From Boswellia sacra (Eukaryota > Streptophyta > Magnoliopsida > Sapindales > Burseraceae), in contig SNVD02000244.1 of assembly GCA_013180625.2 (NCBI GenBank), forward strand, positions 1 through 64,000: 64,000 nt of DNA, given 5' to 3'. Below, piece after piece: positions 32,261-43,911 of this stretch. The translations under genes and the position numbers were made by a program. The notes below the pieces were generated by a model. That model had not been told where the DNA came from, did no database searches, and saw only the letters and a program-made list of their open reading frames with translations. Position 1 is the stretch's first letter. The number at the start of each line of letters is the position of its first letter.

Positions 32261-32655
32261 TCCATAATTCTTGTGTGCATGTATGCTAACGAAGCCAATG
32301 TATCAGCCATTTGATGCTCACTTCTAGGAAGATGGGTGAAGGTGCACTGCTTGAACCTCCTAATCAGTCTTCTAACGTGTTCAAGGTAGGGTTTTAGCTT
32401 CCCTTTTCTTAAATCCCAATCTTCGTTGGCTTGTGAGATGACTAGTTTTGAATCTCCCAATACTTCTACTTTGTCAATGCCTAGAGCGATCACAATCTCT
32501 AGACTAAAGGCACAAGCACAGGCTTCATATTCGACCATATTATTGGTGACTTTGAACTCAAATTTTTTAATGAATGGGATGACTTCTTCAGTCGACGATA
32601 CCAGAATAACTGCTATTCCAGCACCATTGATATTAACAGCTCTGTCAAAGAACAT
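32188..32655 (-). pseudogene. pol: Second (archaeal-type) RNase H of Tat-2
   Basis: A 155-residue frame with MFFDRAVNINGAGIAVIL (catalytic Asp in FFDRA), FKVTNNMVEYEACACAF (catalytic Glu), KVEVLGDSKLVISQ (catalytic Asp) and LPRSEHQMADTLASLA (last acidic residue). This extra RNase H, next to the standard one, is a hallmark of Tat/Ogre elements. The frame is open through the domain. Confidence 0.9.
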
Positions 32656-32670
32656 TCTCCATCCTACTAT

Positions 32671-33144
32671 CTAGATTACCCCCGGCTGTTCATCTGGGAA
32701 CTCCAACTCCCATGGTTCATTGTTATCAATCGAGTTCATAGCTAAGAATTTTGCTACTATTCTTCTTTTCACCACCTTCTTGGTGACATAATCAATGTTG
32801 AATTCTAATAATTGTACCAACCATCTTGTTAGTTTCCCTACCAGTGCTGGTGTCTCATAAAGATACTTTATCGGATCCTCCTTTGAGGTAACCTTAATTT
32901 TGTAAGACTGAAAATAATGTCTTAGTTTCTTTGAAAGCCAAACCATGGCCAAACACATTTTCTCTACATAGCTATACTTCATTTCGCGTGGTAGTAACTT
33001 CTTACTGAGATAATGGATGGCATGCTCTACACCCTTCTCGTCTTCTTGTGCCAGCATAGCACCAATGGCCTCCTCTTTGAGAGCCAAGTAAAGAATTAAA
33101 CTCTTTCCATGTTTTGGCAGTCTCAAAATCAGTGGGTTCTGCAA
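32671..33144 (-). pseudogene. pol: Standard Ty3/gypsy RNase H of Tat-2
   Basis: It has LILYLALKEEAIGAMLAQED, HAIHYLSKKLLPREMKYS, HYFQSYKIKVTS and LTRWLVQLLEFNIDYV. Residues follow the gypsy RNase H pattern, though the first catalytic Asp position reads LALK, as is usual for the degenerate copy in Tat elements. Confidence 0.86.
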
Positions 33145-34225
33145 GTACTTCTTAATTCTTTTGAATGCTTCTTAGCACTGATCATTCCATTCTTCCAGCT
33201 GATCCTTCTTCAAAAGCCTAAAAATCGGTGCACAAATTGGAGATGAACCAACTAATATACCGGATCTTCCTAAGAAACCCTCAGACATCTTTTTTACTCT
33301 TAGGTGATGGCATCTTCGTAATGGCTTTCACCTTGTCTAGATCTACTTCTATCCCTTTCTTGCCAATTAAGAACCCCAGCAACTTCCCCTAGGTAACTCT
33401 GAAGACATACTTTTTCGAATTTAGTTGCAGCTTGTATTTCTTCACCTTTTCTAATAATCTGTCTAAGGCTTCAAAGTGACCCTCTCGGGTCTCAGACTTC
33501 ACCATCATGTCATCCACATAAACTTGTATTCCCTTATGTATCATATCATGGAATAGTATTCTCGCCATTCGTTGGTAAGTAGCCCCTGCATTCTTCAAAC
33601 TGAAGGGCATCACCTTGTAGCAATAAGTTCCCCATTCTGTAATAAAGGCTATCTTCGTCTTGTCTTCATTGGCCATCATTATCTAATTGTATTGAGAAAA
33701 TCTATCTACAAAATAGAACATCACACTGGCGGCAATGCTATCTACTAACATATCGATATGAGGCAAAGGAAAATCATCCTTTGGTGAGGCCTTGTTCAAG
33801 TCTCGGTAATCCACAAACATTCGGACCCCTCCATCCTTCTTTGGTACTGGCACAATGTTGGCTAACCATTCCGGATACTTCACCACTTCTAGAAACTTGG
33901 CTTTAATTTGTTTAGAGACTTTTGATTTTCTAAGCCCACTCTAGCCTCATTCTTCTTAACCTCTGCTTAACCGATATCACATATGGATAAGTTAGAATTG
34001 TATGCTTAGCGATGCTTCTGTTGATTTCGGGCATGTCGTCATAGGACCAGGCGAAAACTTCTTCATGTTTCTTTAATAATTTTTCAAATTTCTCTCTCTC
34101 CTTAGAAGTTGTATCGAGCGCAATGCATATGTTCTTAGGTTTTTTGATTGTACCAAGGTTAATGTCATGAGTTTGAATAGTATGAACTTCAATTATGCTA
34201 GTGAAATGCAAATTATGATGCACGA
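33145..34225 (-). pseudogene. pol: Tat-2 reverse transcriptase, broken
   Basis: The N-terminal part has FEKLLKKHEEVFAWSYDDMP (about 34090-34030). The core has WLANIVPVPKKDGGVRMFVD (about 33870-33810) then YRDLNKASPKDDFPLPHID. After a stop at 33680-33682 it continues with MPFSLKNAGATYQRMARILF. IQVYVDDMMVKSE follows, with the YVDD catalytic box near 33515. LNSKKYVF and the connection domain follow in shifted frames. Confidence 0.9.
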
Positions 34226-34944
34226 ACCATTAGGAAAGACATCAAACAAGTAAGCAAAATTATTCTTCGTTGCATTAAATTTTGAAACATAAATAATGTT
34301 CTCTTCTTCAAAGAGGTTGGATACAAACATATCTTCATAAGATACACTTTTAATTCCTTCCTCGATGATAGCAGCAAGGTCGGTGAATGGATCTATTTGC
34401 GGTGCTTGTTCTTGAGGCTTCTCCTCCTTAATGGTCATCTTCTCCATCTCTCCCACCAAGTCATCCCCCTTGGAGACTCTTGCCTGAAGATATCTCTGAA
34501 GATCTCAAATCTGAGCTTCAGCATTTACTTGAAAACCTATGGTTAAGCAACTCCTACATACTTCGTATCTTGGGCCTTGACAAATTTGATGAATTTCCCT
34601 TTTTTGGGCTCAACATCTTCTTCTCCCCTTTCAGATTCATAGCCCAGCCCTCTTCTAGAAGTTTGACCTTTGAAGTCTGGAAAAGATGGTAGGCTGCGTC
34701 CATTTCTGCCAAGTCCAGTTCCTGGCATGTGCCCCTGTTTCTTCATTATTCCAACAATGATTAGGATGACTTCGTCAATCATGGCTGCTAGAAAGCCACC
34801 CATGTAAGGTATTCTCCAACCTTCATACTCAAAGCAGCTGGTGCAATTGTTGAGGCTGCATGAATGGTTACGATCTCTCCATCCATGTTGAATCAAATTT
34901 TCTGATGCAAGATGGAAGGAACTCCACCAAGTAGATGGAACCAT
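34226..34944 (-). pseudogene. Tat-2 linker with G-patch-like segment
   Basis: Frame 34944-34543 contains IMKKQGHMPGTGLGRNGRSL then GLGYES, which resembles a G-patch (Gly-rich RNA-binding) motif. Such motifs are found between protease and RT in some retroelements. Frame 34459-34193 follows (acidic, no recognised domain). A frameshift lies near 34500. Confidence 0.55.
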
Positions 34945-35510
34945 GCTGGTCTTAACAAGGTAGCAAATGTGACTGGAATGTCAAGGACTGTGAATTTGTC
35001 ATAACTTCGATGGGTCCAGTCTTCACTAAAGCTTTGAAGATTCCTATGGCACTTCTCTTCGAATCATCATAAGCCCTGATCACCATCTCATAAGGCCTGA
35101 TCACCATCTCATAAGGCTTAAGCTCATCTTCACTGACCATGTACTTGTGCAGTACCTTCATAGGCTCAATATTGATGGCAGACCCATCATCCACCATGAT
35201 ATAAGGAGATGTTTTCCCACCAATCTTTGTGGTCATGAACAATGGCTTACTATGGTTTCTCCTTTCGAATGGTATATCTTTATTCGTAAAGGTGATTTCT
35301 CCTTTTTCTCTTACCCCATTGGGTGTTCCTCCAGTCAAGGCAGTCAGCATTTCACTAGTAGTGACAACCATCGATATCTCTACCTCCACCAAGGCCTTTA
35401 CCATGGCTTCTCTATGCCTTTAGGATGATATAAGTAGATCCCAAATGCTAGTGTTTGCTTGAGTTTTCTTCAATTGTTTGATCACTGATGCTCTTCTTCT
35501 TTAGCTTCTT
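34945..35510 (-). pseudogene. pol: Tat-2 aspartic protease region, broken
   Basis: It opens with KKTQANTSIWDLLISS (about 35470-35425, usual before Tat proteases). Then come KGEITFTNKDIPFERRNHSK and YIMVDDGSAINIEPMKVL, with DDGSA in place of the D-[ST]-G active site (about 35205-35155). A short in-frame tandem duplication (KPYEMVIRPYEMVIR) is visible at about 35070-35115. Confidence 0.75.
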
Positions 35511-36340
35511 TACTGGCAACTTCTTTGCCCTTCTCAACTGTCTTCTTAGTTAGTTTCTCATTTTCCTGCTCATGGTAAAATCTATCACTTCTTGGAAATT
35601 CTCTTTCACCCCTGAGCGTTTCTCCCTCATGTGTTTCTTCTTCAATTCTCATCTTTTCTTCTTGATCACTACTAAAGTTAGCCTAAAAGTTTGGAAGGGT
35701 CTTCACTTGAGGGATGTCATCCCAAATTCCTATAACTCTCACTTCTTTACACTTTCTAGGCAAGCTCTTTCTCCTTACAAGGCTCTCATCTCGCTTCCCT
35801 TTCCTAGCCTTACTACCCTTCTTTACCTTGAGTCTCCTAGGTGGTGGGTAGGCCTTTTCTAACCTCTTTTCTAGCCATCCGCTTCTTGGCAAATGAGCTT
35901 GATAACGTGGGCTTCTTCTTGATGGGTATCACTATAACTTCTTTTTCTTTGTTCTATTGGGGTCCTTTTCTTCTTGGTCACTGAGATTCAAAAGTTCGGG
36001 TTCTAAGCTTCACTTGACTCCCTTCACTGCAATGTTGGTCCCGGTTGTAATAGAGGAGGTACTCGGTTGTAATTGGACAAATGGTTGCTCCTTGTGTTGG
36101 GCTCATATGTTTTTGGGTTGGGAATCTGGCCTTTGTCAATCAAATCTTGAATTTCATGGTGGAGGCGAGTGCAATCATCAGTCTTGTGACCAGTCACTTG
36201 GTGGAATTCATACTTCTCATGGTTCCTTCAATTCCTTGGCAATGGATTTGGAAGCTCTCTTGGTGGCAATGGCTTCAAGATCTTTTCGGCTCTCAACCTC
36301 GCAAAGATTTTGAAAAGTGATTTTCCTAGACGACTGACCT
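35511..36340 (-). pseudogene. Tat-2 gag C-terminal/linker region, heavily degraded
   Basis: Many stops in all minus frames. Lys/Arg/Glu-rich text (about 35900-35680) fits a basic linker. No zinc knuckle could be identified. Plus-strand frames here (for example 35957-36313) are shadows. Confidence 0.5.
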
Positions 36341-37274
36341 TCTTTATGGGCCAATTGCTTTCACCTCTACGTGCTTCGTGCTAGACCCACTAGGTTGGTG
36401 GTACTGCCCTTGACTTCTTCGAGGGTAGCCATGAGTGCTTCTCTTTTGTCTAGACTCTAATTCTTCTATTTGGATGCCTGATTCATGCAAATCTTCAAAT
36501 GTTTTGATAGGGAAACCTGCCAGTCTATCACTGATGAAAGCATGGGGCCCATTGATCACCATCCAGACCTGGTTTTTCTCTGTAGGCCTTGTGGTCATCT
36601 TGGCAGCTTTGGCTGTCTAATGAACTAGATACTCTTAGACCGTCTCGTTGGGCTTTTGTCTGGTTATCTCTCAATCCCTCAACGTTACCCCCAATTAGGT
36701 ATTATGACGGTACTGTTCCATGAATTGTTGAGAAAGTTCCTCCCAATCATCTCAAACTCTCTTTGGGAGGTCATGATACCATGCTACTGCATCGTCTTCG
36801 AAGGATAGCATGAAGTACTTCAAAATGTGCTCTTTTATCAAAGGAGTGGTGGCCATGATGGCTACATATTATCTCAAATGTGTTTTAGGATTCCCCTCTC
36901 CATTGAACTTTGGCAAGTTTGGCAGATGAAACTTTGGAGGTAAATCTTGGTCTCCCATAAGCAAGATGTCATCTAGGTCTTTGACCCCTTTCATCCTCGT
37001 CTTCTTCAAAAGGGACTGGGCCTTCTCCATGTCTTTGGCCAATAGCTTGACAGATTCAGGTTCTTCGTGGTTGATTGGGCTTTTCTCCCTATCTCTGCCT
37101 TTGCTAATCTCACCATCACCATCACCATCATAGTTACCCTCGGGTGGCGGCTGATTCATGCAGTTAGGCCCATTTTGGAGTGCTTCAATGAGTTGGGCCA
37201 TTTTTTTGCTAGAGTATGGTCATGTCGGCTCTCAATTGGATCATTTCTGCATTATTGTTGTTGGGTGATGCCAT
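36341..37274 (-). pseudogene. gag: Tat-2 gag, broken
   Basis: It starts at ATG 37272-37274 (MASPNNNNAEMIQL), with an early stop after residue 20. It has PKFHLPNLPKFNGEGNPKTH (about 36930-36875) and HILKYFMLSFEDDAVAWYHD (about 36830-36770), a retrotransposon gag core. ERLAGF-like SDRLAGFPIKTFEDLHESGI (about 36535-36475) and GYPRRSQGQYHQPSG follow. Stops and a frame change around 36850 and 36620 break it. Confidence 0.82.
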
Positions 37275-38067
37275 TATGTCTTCTTGTCTTATCAAATGAC
37301 CTCCTCATCTAACCCAGCAATGATGGCTATAAAATAAAAGTGTTAATGCCATGCATGCATGAATGTATGTATGATATGATGCATGCTCATATAAGGGCAT
37401 AACCATGCTTTCAGCTTTCCAACTTTATTCCTCCTACACATGTGAGGTCAAGTCTCTTTTCCTAGGATTTTTAGCCTCATTCCCAAGTCATCATCATGGG
37501 ATGCAAGAATGCAAATTCTCTCTCCTAATTCTAACGTTCATGTTGATGTGAGATTCTTCATGATTATCATAACACGGTTTTCAAAATGTTAAGATAACCT
37601 TAACTGATGGCACATCTTCCCATTTTGTTTTTTATAGGTGACTTGACATGTTGCATTTGTTCATGGTTTCATGAAGTTTTGAGTTGATGTTATTCTAATC
37701 ATGGGGAATTTACATCCATAGACATGCATTTCAACATGGGTTTTGGATTTCATCCTATTGAAAATTTCCAAAGTCATCTACATGAGCTCGAGTCTCAAGG
37801 GTCCAATGGTCTGGGCTTCTTTGAGCGAGAGATGCCCCCTTGGTCGGTCTCTTTTTATACTAATTTGATGGTACGTGCTGAAAGGTGGTGACACCAACAT
37901 GAGTCATCTAGGTGTCGAATGGAGCCAAAGACTTCTCATGCCAATGCCACACGGTTAGTTTAGGCATTTCGTGCTCACTGTGTGCAAAAGTGTAGTGAGG
38001 CAAGGACTCATTATATCAACAGAGGTATTAACATTTTGTATTCCCATTGGAATCAACTTCTTTTATC
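37275..38067 (-). other. Tat-2 leader between primer site and gag
   Basis: About 0.8 kb without a recognisable gene. It contains ATGCATGCATGAATGTATGT near 37350-37375, a RY-rich run. Long leaders are usual in Tat/Ogre elements. Confidence 0.55.
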
Positions 38068-38083
38068 CCTAATGGATTCGCCA
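38068..38083 (-). other. Primer binding site of Tat-2
   Basis: On the minus strand TGGCGAATCCATTAGGG begins two bases inside the LTR border. It resembles the TGGCGACTCCGCTGGGG sites known from Tat-type elements (tRNA-Arg type), with several changes. Confidence 0.6.
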
Positions 38084-38084
38084 C

Positions 38085-40033
38085 TGTGAATGGGGCTTTT
38101 ATTCTGTCAGAGCATTTGCGATCACGACGCTATGTCAAAGCTTCTTTCAAGACTTAAGGGAACACAAACGAGCCATGGACACGTCTGGAGAAAGGAGTCG
38201 CCACCCAATTATTCAATTGGGAAAGAATGGGGGCAATCCGAACCCTGGTTTCGGGATCTAAACTACCCTTATTCCTTCAAAGATGGGTTCGAGAAGTTAG
38301 GTACGAGTCATTTGACCTGCTCGGATATAAATCCGGCCTCTATAGGGGAAATACCAAATAGGAATATCCCATCTTGTTACTTAGTCTGCTTAGTGTTGTT
38401 CGTTTTATGTACACATTTCCATTTTTTTCTTTGTTAGCCATGTGAGGTGATTATTCAATCAATGATAGTTGTATATTCATACAAAGAAAGAGGAAGGAGA
38501 ATGGATTACATTTTCTTTTAAAGGTGGGGGAATGAGAGAGGATTATAACAATTGTTATTCAATAATAAAGTAAATTCTATATTTCATCCATACAATCCAT
38601 TGTATAAGTCATAGATATTCAAGTCGAGACTCGATAGATAATGAATCCCTTACCATCATTTTTGAGTCTATTCAATGTCTATCAAATCTCTACATACATA
38701 TTCATGTTATTCAAGTATTCAGTCTAAGTGATGGTCCCTCACCATCAATATGAGTCCACCATCACTTCATGGTATCATCCAATTACACTTCTAATCATGA
38801 TATATTCATACATTCATAAACAATCTAACAAAGCCATAATCTAATCTCATGGCATTCTAGCCTAGATTTTGATAAATTGTATCATGACAATTCTACCTAT
38901 AGCTATTCTAGCATAATTCTTATTGAGTATAATGGCATTTCTAGCCTAAAACATGAATCTCATGGCTTACTCTAGCCTAAACATGGTATTCATGGCATAT
39001 TCTAGCCTAATTCATGGCATTCATGGCATATTCTAGCCTAATTCAAACATCCAACATCAATCATGGTGTTCAAGGGCAAAATGGTAGTTCTAACCTATTC
39101 TATGCTATTTCCTAGCATTCATCAAAGAAAATAAGTTTTCCTATCATGATCCTAACCATGTGTTCTTAAGTATGATTCTATAATAGGAAGGAATGCAGAC
39201 TTACCTCGACATGCTTATCCATCTTGCAAAATAAATTGGATTAGAACAATTCATAATAATTGTAAACATGCTCCTAAGTATAAAATAAAACCCTAAACAT
39301 GCTTTTTTTAGGCAAGAAAAGTAAAAGAGAGAATATGAGGGAGGATAGAATTCTAATCTCAAGACGTACCCTTTCCCAGTTTAAAGCAATAAAACGCTTA
39401 AAAGAAATTTATATAGGAAAAGACTTCTCAAATTTTCGAGAATGTCTTAAGAGTGAGAAGAGATGATTGTATTCGGCAATCGATGTGTCTTGCAAAGTGA
39501 GAGGGGTAAGGTTTACATAGGAGAGGGGTGAAGATGAAAAGGAAATTTCTAAAGAAAATTTTCGGTAATAAATTAAGAGGGCTGGCCGGCCATCTTCAGA
39601 AGTCAGGCGATCATCTGATAGACAGGTGACCATTGGTCGATAGCCGGGTGGTTGTCTTGCGCAGCCGGGCGGCTATGTGATGGCCTATCGATCAATTTCC
39701 ATTCAACCCTTTCTTTTTTGTCTTTTCTCAATGTAGCCTCTTCGGATCTTTGTTCCTTTGATCGCGCATAACTTCTCGATTTCAACTCCGATTTGCAATC
39801 CATTAATTGCTACGAAAACTAGACATCCGTAGCTTCGCAATGATATATGATTATCATTATATTCCTCTTGGATTAATTTATGTGATTTTTCAAATTCACA
39901 TGTTAGTTTGCAAAGCTCTTCACCAACTCTTTATCACCCTTCTTTTCTTGGCCTCCAAGGGTATTTTGGTCATTCTTTTTGCTCAACATTCATCTTCATT
40001 TTATCCTTAAGCCTCAAAAATTTAGTATCTATA
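38085..40033 (-). repeat. Right (5') LTR of Tat-2
   Basis: TGTGAATGGGG to GTATCTATA on the plus strand. A perfect 10-base inverted repeat (AAGTGATGGT / ACCATCACTT) lies at 38726-38735 and 38758-38767. The repeats of TCTAGCCTAA and CATGGCATATT are at 38850-39060. A motif cluster (39585-39690) precedes a probable minus-strand TATA-like CTATGTAAACC (about 39508-39518). Confidence 0.88.
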
Positions 40034-40129
40034 GATACCCATAATCTGTTAGCAAAGTAGTGGGCTTTGGAAGAAGCCCAATCTCATAAGCCTATATGTG
40101 GGAAATTTTTTTTAAAAAAAAAGAAGAAG
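40034..40129 (-). pseudogene. Tat-1 PMD exon fragment between Tat-2 and Athila-2
   Basis: Starts with the right GATAC duplication of Tat-2. On the minus strand it reads AYEIGLLPKP then LLTDYG. If Tat-2 and one GATAC are removed, the frame runs directly on into PHAYTWSKG at 12611-12585. Close to Athila-2 an A/T-rich run (40090-40120) marks a rearranged junction. Confidence 0.65.
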
Positions 40130-41125
40130 CAAATTTATACATGCTATATGCCAATCACCATATGTCCATAACAAATCAAAGTTCCTAATTAGACTTGTGT
40201 CGTAAGGAAGAAGCATACAACATTTAAAAAGAGTCCAAGCATTTGATGTGTCGATGATTGTTTACAATCGATCAAGACCTCCACTTTACGAGTGGTGTCA
40301 AGATTGATTAGGAAAATACATATAAATCATATAAAATAAATAACAAAAGATTATGATTACAAACATATATTAAAAGATTAGAGGATCCTTATTCTCATAT
40401 CAAGGGTTTCACCCTTTTACTTTAGCAAGAGAGAATTTTGCAAGATATTATGAAAGAAAGAAAACAAATTGCAGAAAAAAGAAGATCTATTAATAACATT
40501 AAGAGAACAAAACACAGGAGAGAAAACACAATAATAAGAGATCCTAGCAAATGCCAAGATGCCTCAATAGGTCACAATGCACCTCTATTTATAGATAAAT
40601 TCAAGGGTAAACTTGTCAAATTACAAAGGGATAATTGTAAAATATCTTTTTGACAATTTGGATCATTATGTGCACTAAATTTGACCACTAATTTCGACAT
40701 CGAATTATTTAGAATTTTGATCACTTGACTTCATGAAAGTTGTAGATATTTCTCTCAGCTTTCTAGAACATCTTGATTCATATGATTTGGAAATGTATAT
40801 CAAAAGATATGATCAAAATATGGAGGCATGGTCGGGTTAGACTGAAACTACAGACCGGTTCACTTCAAGCCCATTTTTGGTCCACTAAAAGCTTGTAGAT
40901 GATTTAATCAGCTTTCCAAAAAATAAAGATTTGTACCATTCTGATCTATGAATAGAAAGTTATGTCTATTTTATCAAACCTGCAACAAAAACTGAAATTA
41001 AGATGAAGCTAATTCAAAAGATGCCAATACTACAAATATGCTTAGGTTGAGGAATTTTATGACACTATTAGTTCAAAATAATGGATTAAGCTCTTATTAA
41101 TCATTCACATTTTAAGTGTTCATCA
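40130..41125 (-). repeat. Left LTR of Athila-2, outer part missing
   Basis: Aligns to the last two thirds of the Athila-1 LTR (from ATATGCCAATCACCATATGT) and ends TAAGTGTTCATCA. Its TATA (minus) is at about 40582-40593. Confidence 0.88.
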
Positions 41126-42244
41126 CACCCCCCTATCAGCTTATTGCTAGTTCCCTAGTAATTAAAGTGTTATTATTCAGTAGTGAAAAGAAGCTATGTC
41201 GGTTCTAATATTTTTTAAGGCTAACATTCTTAGGTAAGGGGCATTCTTTGTCATCGTTTTTTTGAAACAATGCATCTTTAACCCATGTAGCGAGCCTTAG
41301 GCTAATGACTTCTAGACCAGTTGGCCTTAGGGCATTAGGTGTTAAGAAACCCCTATGAGCTTAACGACTCGGGTTACCGATGCTTTATTTTTACTTTAGA
41401 AAATTGTGGGTAGTGCAATGTTCAATCCGCTTAAGCTTTCTCCTCAATCCATGCAATAAGCTTTGGGCCAATAGCTCCCAAACTAGTTGGTTTTAGGGTG
41501 TTAGGTGTTAAGGCACCTCTTGGGCTTAGTTGCTCGAATTAAGGAGGCTATGTGACCAAACTTATCCACAATTGCTTATTTGTTTATTTATTTATTTATT
41601 TTTACTTTCTCCTTCCTTTTGTTGTTGTTCTAAACAAAACAAAAAAACTCAAACATTGTAACATTTCATTTTGCAACCCACAATTATGCATTAAAGTATG
41701 TGTGTGTGTGTGAATAAAAGTTCATGAATACTTGCTTAATGAGTACATGAGCAAATAATTTATTAAATGATAAAGTTGTGAGAGTTCATAGATTTGAATA
41801 ATTCAAAGTGAAGTAAATAAGAGAACCTCGTTAAAAAATTAAAAAATCAAAACGAAATAATATCAAGTTAGCTAAAATGAATCTTCAAAAGTGCAAAATC
41901 AAAACAAAATGACAAATTAGTTAGAATAGGCTTCAAGAGTTCAAAATGACCCTTTTTACTCTGCCACTCCTAACCCAGAATGCATCTCAAGAGGAATTGA
42001 ACTTCTTACACTACCACTCTAAATCTAATTACTTACACACTTTTTTTTTTTTGCAAGAAGAAAATATAAGACACACTTATGTCTACTATCCTTTCCCCCC
42101 CAACCAAATGAAACATTGTCCTCAACACTTAAATGTAGAGAGATAAAGTATAGGAGACATTACCTGAAGCTTTAGTTTTTCGAAAGAGACGACCTGAAAG
42201 ACATGTAAAATAAAATGCTACAAAATAAAAGACAAGAAAAATTA
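41126..42244 (-). other. Athila-2 3' noncoding region with structured duplicate
   Basis: Polypurine tract at 41126-41134 on the minus strand. Two copies of the structured segment at 41282-41375 and 41446-41540. An ATTT microsatellite lies at 41577-41603 and poly-T at 42041-42051. No gene seen. Confidence 0.6.
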
Positions 42245-42903
42245 CAAACGGAGCATCAGATCTAATTTGCACTTTTTGTTGTGTCCCCCTGACCAATTAG
42301 TTTGAGTTATTGTTGAGTCAGATTCATACTTGATCGCTTATAATTTGTCAAGTAATTCATTAGCAGCAGTGATAGAAACAAGGATTTGTCATGCTGAATG
42401 TAAGATTTCTATTCTATAGCTGCATCAAAAAAATGTAGCAAAGGATCAAAGAAATTTTTAACATTCAACAAACCTATGGGTTTCTGATGGAGATTCAGTT
42501 GGGCCTAAGAGGCAATTTGAAAAATTTCTTCAAAAGTACCAAAGCCACCTGGTAAAGGAATAAATGAATTCGAATTGATGAGCATATATGCCATGCGTTC
42601 ATGCATAAAGGAGACCTGTAACTCTTGCCCAACTGTTTTTCCAATGATGCTCTCTACAGCCAAAGCTCTACGAATAACACCTAAAACTTTACTGTCTCCT
42701 AAGAGTGTAACTATTGACCCATAGCCTATTAACCTGAGGCTACCCCCGCCATACCCCCCTGCAACATAAACCACATGGATCTTTCTTTCAGTTAATAGCC
42801 TACCAAGATAATTTGCTACTTCTATAAACTCTTTACTTTTTTTAGGTCGAGATCCAAATAATATACATATATTTTAGATTCAACATTTTGAGGTTCCCTC
42901 CAT
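42245..42903 (-). pseudogene. LOG: LOG pseudogene in Athila-2
   Basis: Collinear with the Athila-1 LOG. The best-preserved frame (42774-42505) has VLGVIRRALAVESIIGKTVG, SFMHERMAYML and LPGGFGTFEEIFQIAS. Damage includes stops and a frame change in the first 40 codons, a 15-base insertion in the nucleotide-binding loop (VVY-VAGGY-GGGSL), a stop where Trp is expected after QIAS, and frameshifts after LLNVKNF. It is intronless like the Athila-1 copy, and flanking Athila sequence is homologous on both sides, so both descend from one capture event. Confidence 0.9.
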
Positions 42904-43421
42904 GTCTATGCAACTCTCTAACTATATGTGTGAAGTAAAGAATAAAAGATGTCATATTTATGGAGTGCAAAAAGGTATTATAATGATGACATCTATATAG
43001 GTAGCTCGGCTGTTTGTTGAAAAAGTTTGACATTAAAGTATAAAAATTAAAAAAATGACAGAAATAAGACAATATAAATGCATAAGTCAACCGAAAGATA
43101 GAGATATAAATTGAAAAATGAGAGCTATAAGGCATAAAAATTCAAAAATGATATCACATATGCATATATATAGTTAGTTGTGACTGTGGCTCGCATCTTC
43201 GTCTGGTTTTACATCTAGTAATGACTTAAAGACCTTCTATGATTTGGGATATGCTTCCTGCCCAGTTTTCTTATAAACTAGCAAACAGGGTTGTTTTGAG
43301 TTAGATTCCTAAGACTGTAATGTGCATGCTCTTCCCAAAATTGTGTCCATAATTTCAAAATTTTACGCTGCATAAGTCCACAAGAATTTATTTCAAGAGT
43401 CAATTGGATATTATCCAAAGA

Positions 43422-43832
43422 CTATCTAATCAGTTTATTCTTGATGAATTGTAGCTTATCCTTTCGATTGTTTGACAGAAATCCCAAGGAACGGCAACGT
43501 TGGTTACAAGTCCATCTTGCACATTTGCAATAAACTTGTAACCTTTTCACTCTTCGCTTTTTGGCGTAAGAGCTTTGTCCTAAACTTGACATGTGAGAAA
43601 CAAGATCATCTAAAAATTCATAAGAAAATTGAGCCTTGGCTTCAATTAACCATCTTAAATAAGCAAGAATACCCTTATGCATCAACATCCTTAGTCTTTC
43701 TGTGCAAGCTTTGTAAATTTTAAGCAAATCATTTTGAGAAAGAGAGGGAAAACATATGTGCAAATTCGAGAGAATGCTATCCATGTGAAGAAAATAAGAG
43801 AGAAGAAAACAAAATGAATGCAAGGTGAGCAA
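43422..43832 (-). pseudogene. Cys-rich ORF homologue in Athila-2
   Basis: Homologue of the Athila-1 frame at 21522-22052. It keeps LLKIYKACTERLRMLMHKGI, SSYAKKRRVKRLQ and CKCARWTCNQRCRSLGFLSN. The first Cys of the CPRC pair is displaced (YCKC). The frame is open for 136 residues and stops early (LIR) at 43422. Homology continues on the same strand past the stop (SLDNI, INSCGLMQRKIL), so it is truncated by mutation. Confidence 0.65.
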
Positions 43833-43911
43833 TAGTTTTTAGGGAACTAAAAAACCGACTTTAAAAGTCATAGAGTATTGTATCCGTCACTTGACCAGGA
43901 AAAATCAATCC

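Larger units (their letters stand above)
12617..40033 (-). mobile_element. Tat-2: complete Tat/Ogre Ty3/gypsy element with nested Athila-1
   Basis: LTRs are at 12617-14537 and 38085-40033. The 5-bp duplication GATAC is exact. A primer site adjoins the right LTR and a polypurine tract adjoins the left one, so transcription runs right to left. Order along the element: leader, gag, protease, RT, RNase H, archaeal-type second RNase H, integrase, then antisense DUF7745 and PMD genes, tandem repeats and LTR. The second RNase H is diagnostic of the Tat/Ogre lineage. Without Athila-1 the element is about 17.2 kb, within the known large size of this group. All coding regions carry stops or frameshifts. 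Confidence 0.9.

Noticed and set aside
32426..32674. Plus-strand frame of 82 residues
   Set aside because: Shadow of the second RNase H domain on the minus strand.
35147..36320. Several plus-strand frames of 60-118 residues
   Set aside because: Antisense to Tat-2 gag-protease and without recognisable domains or a counterpart in Tat-1.
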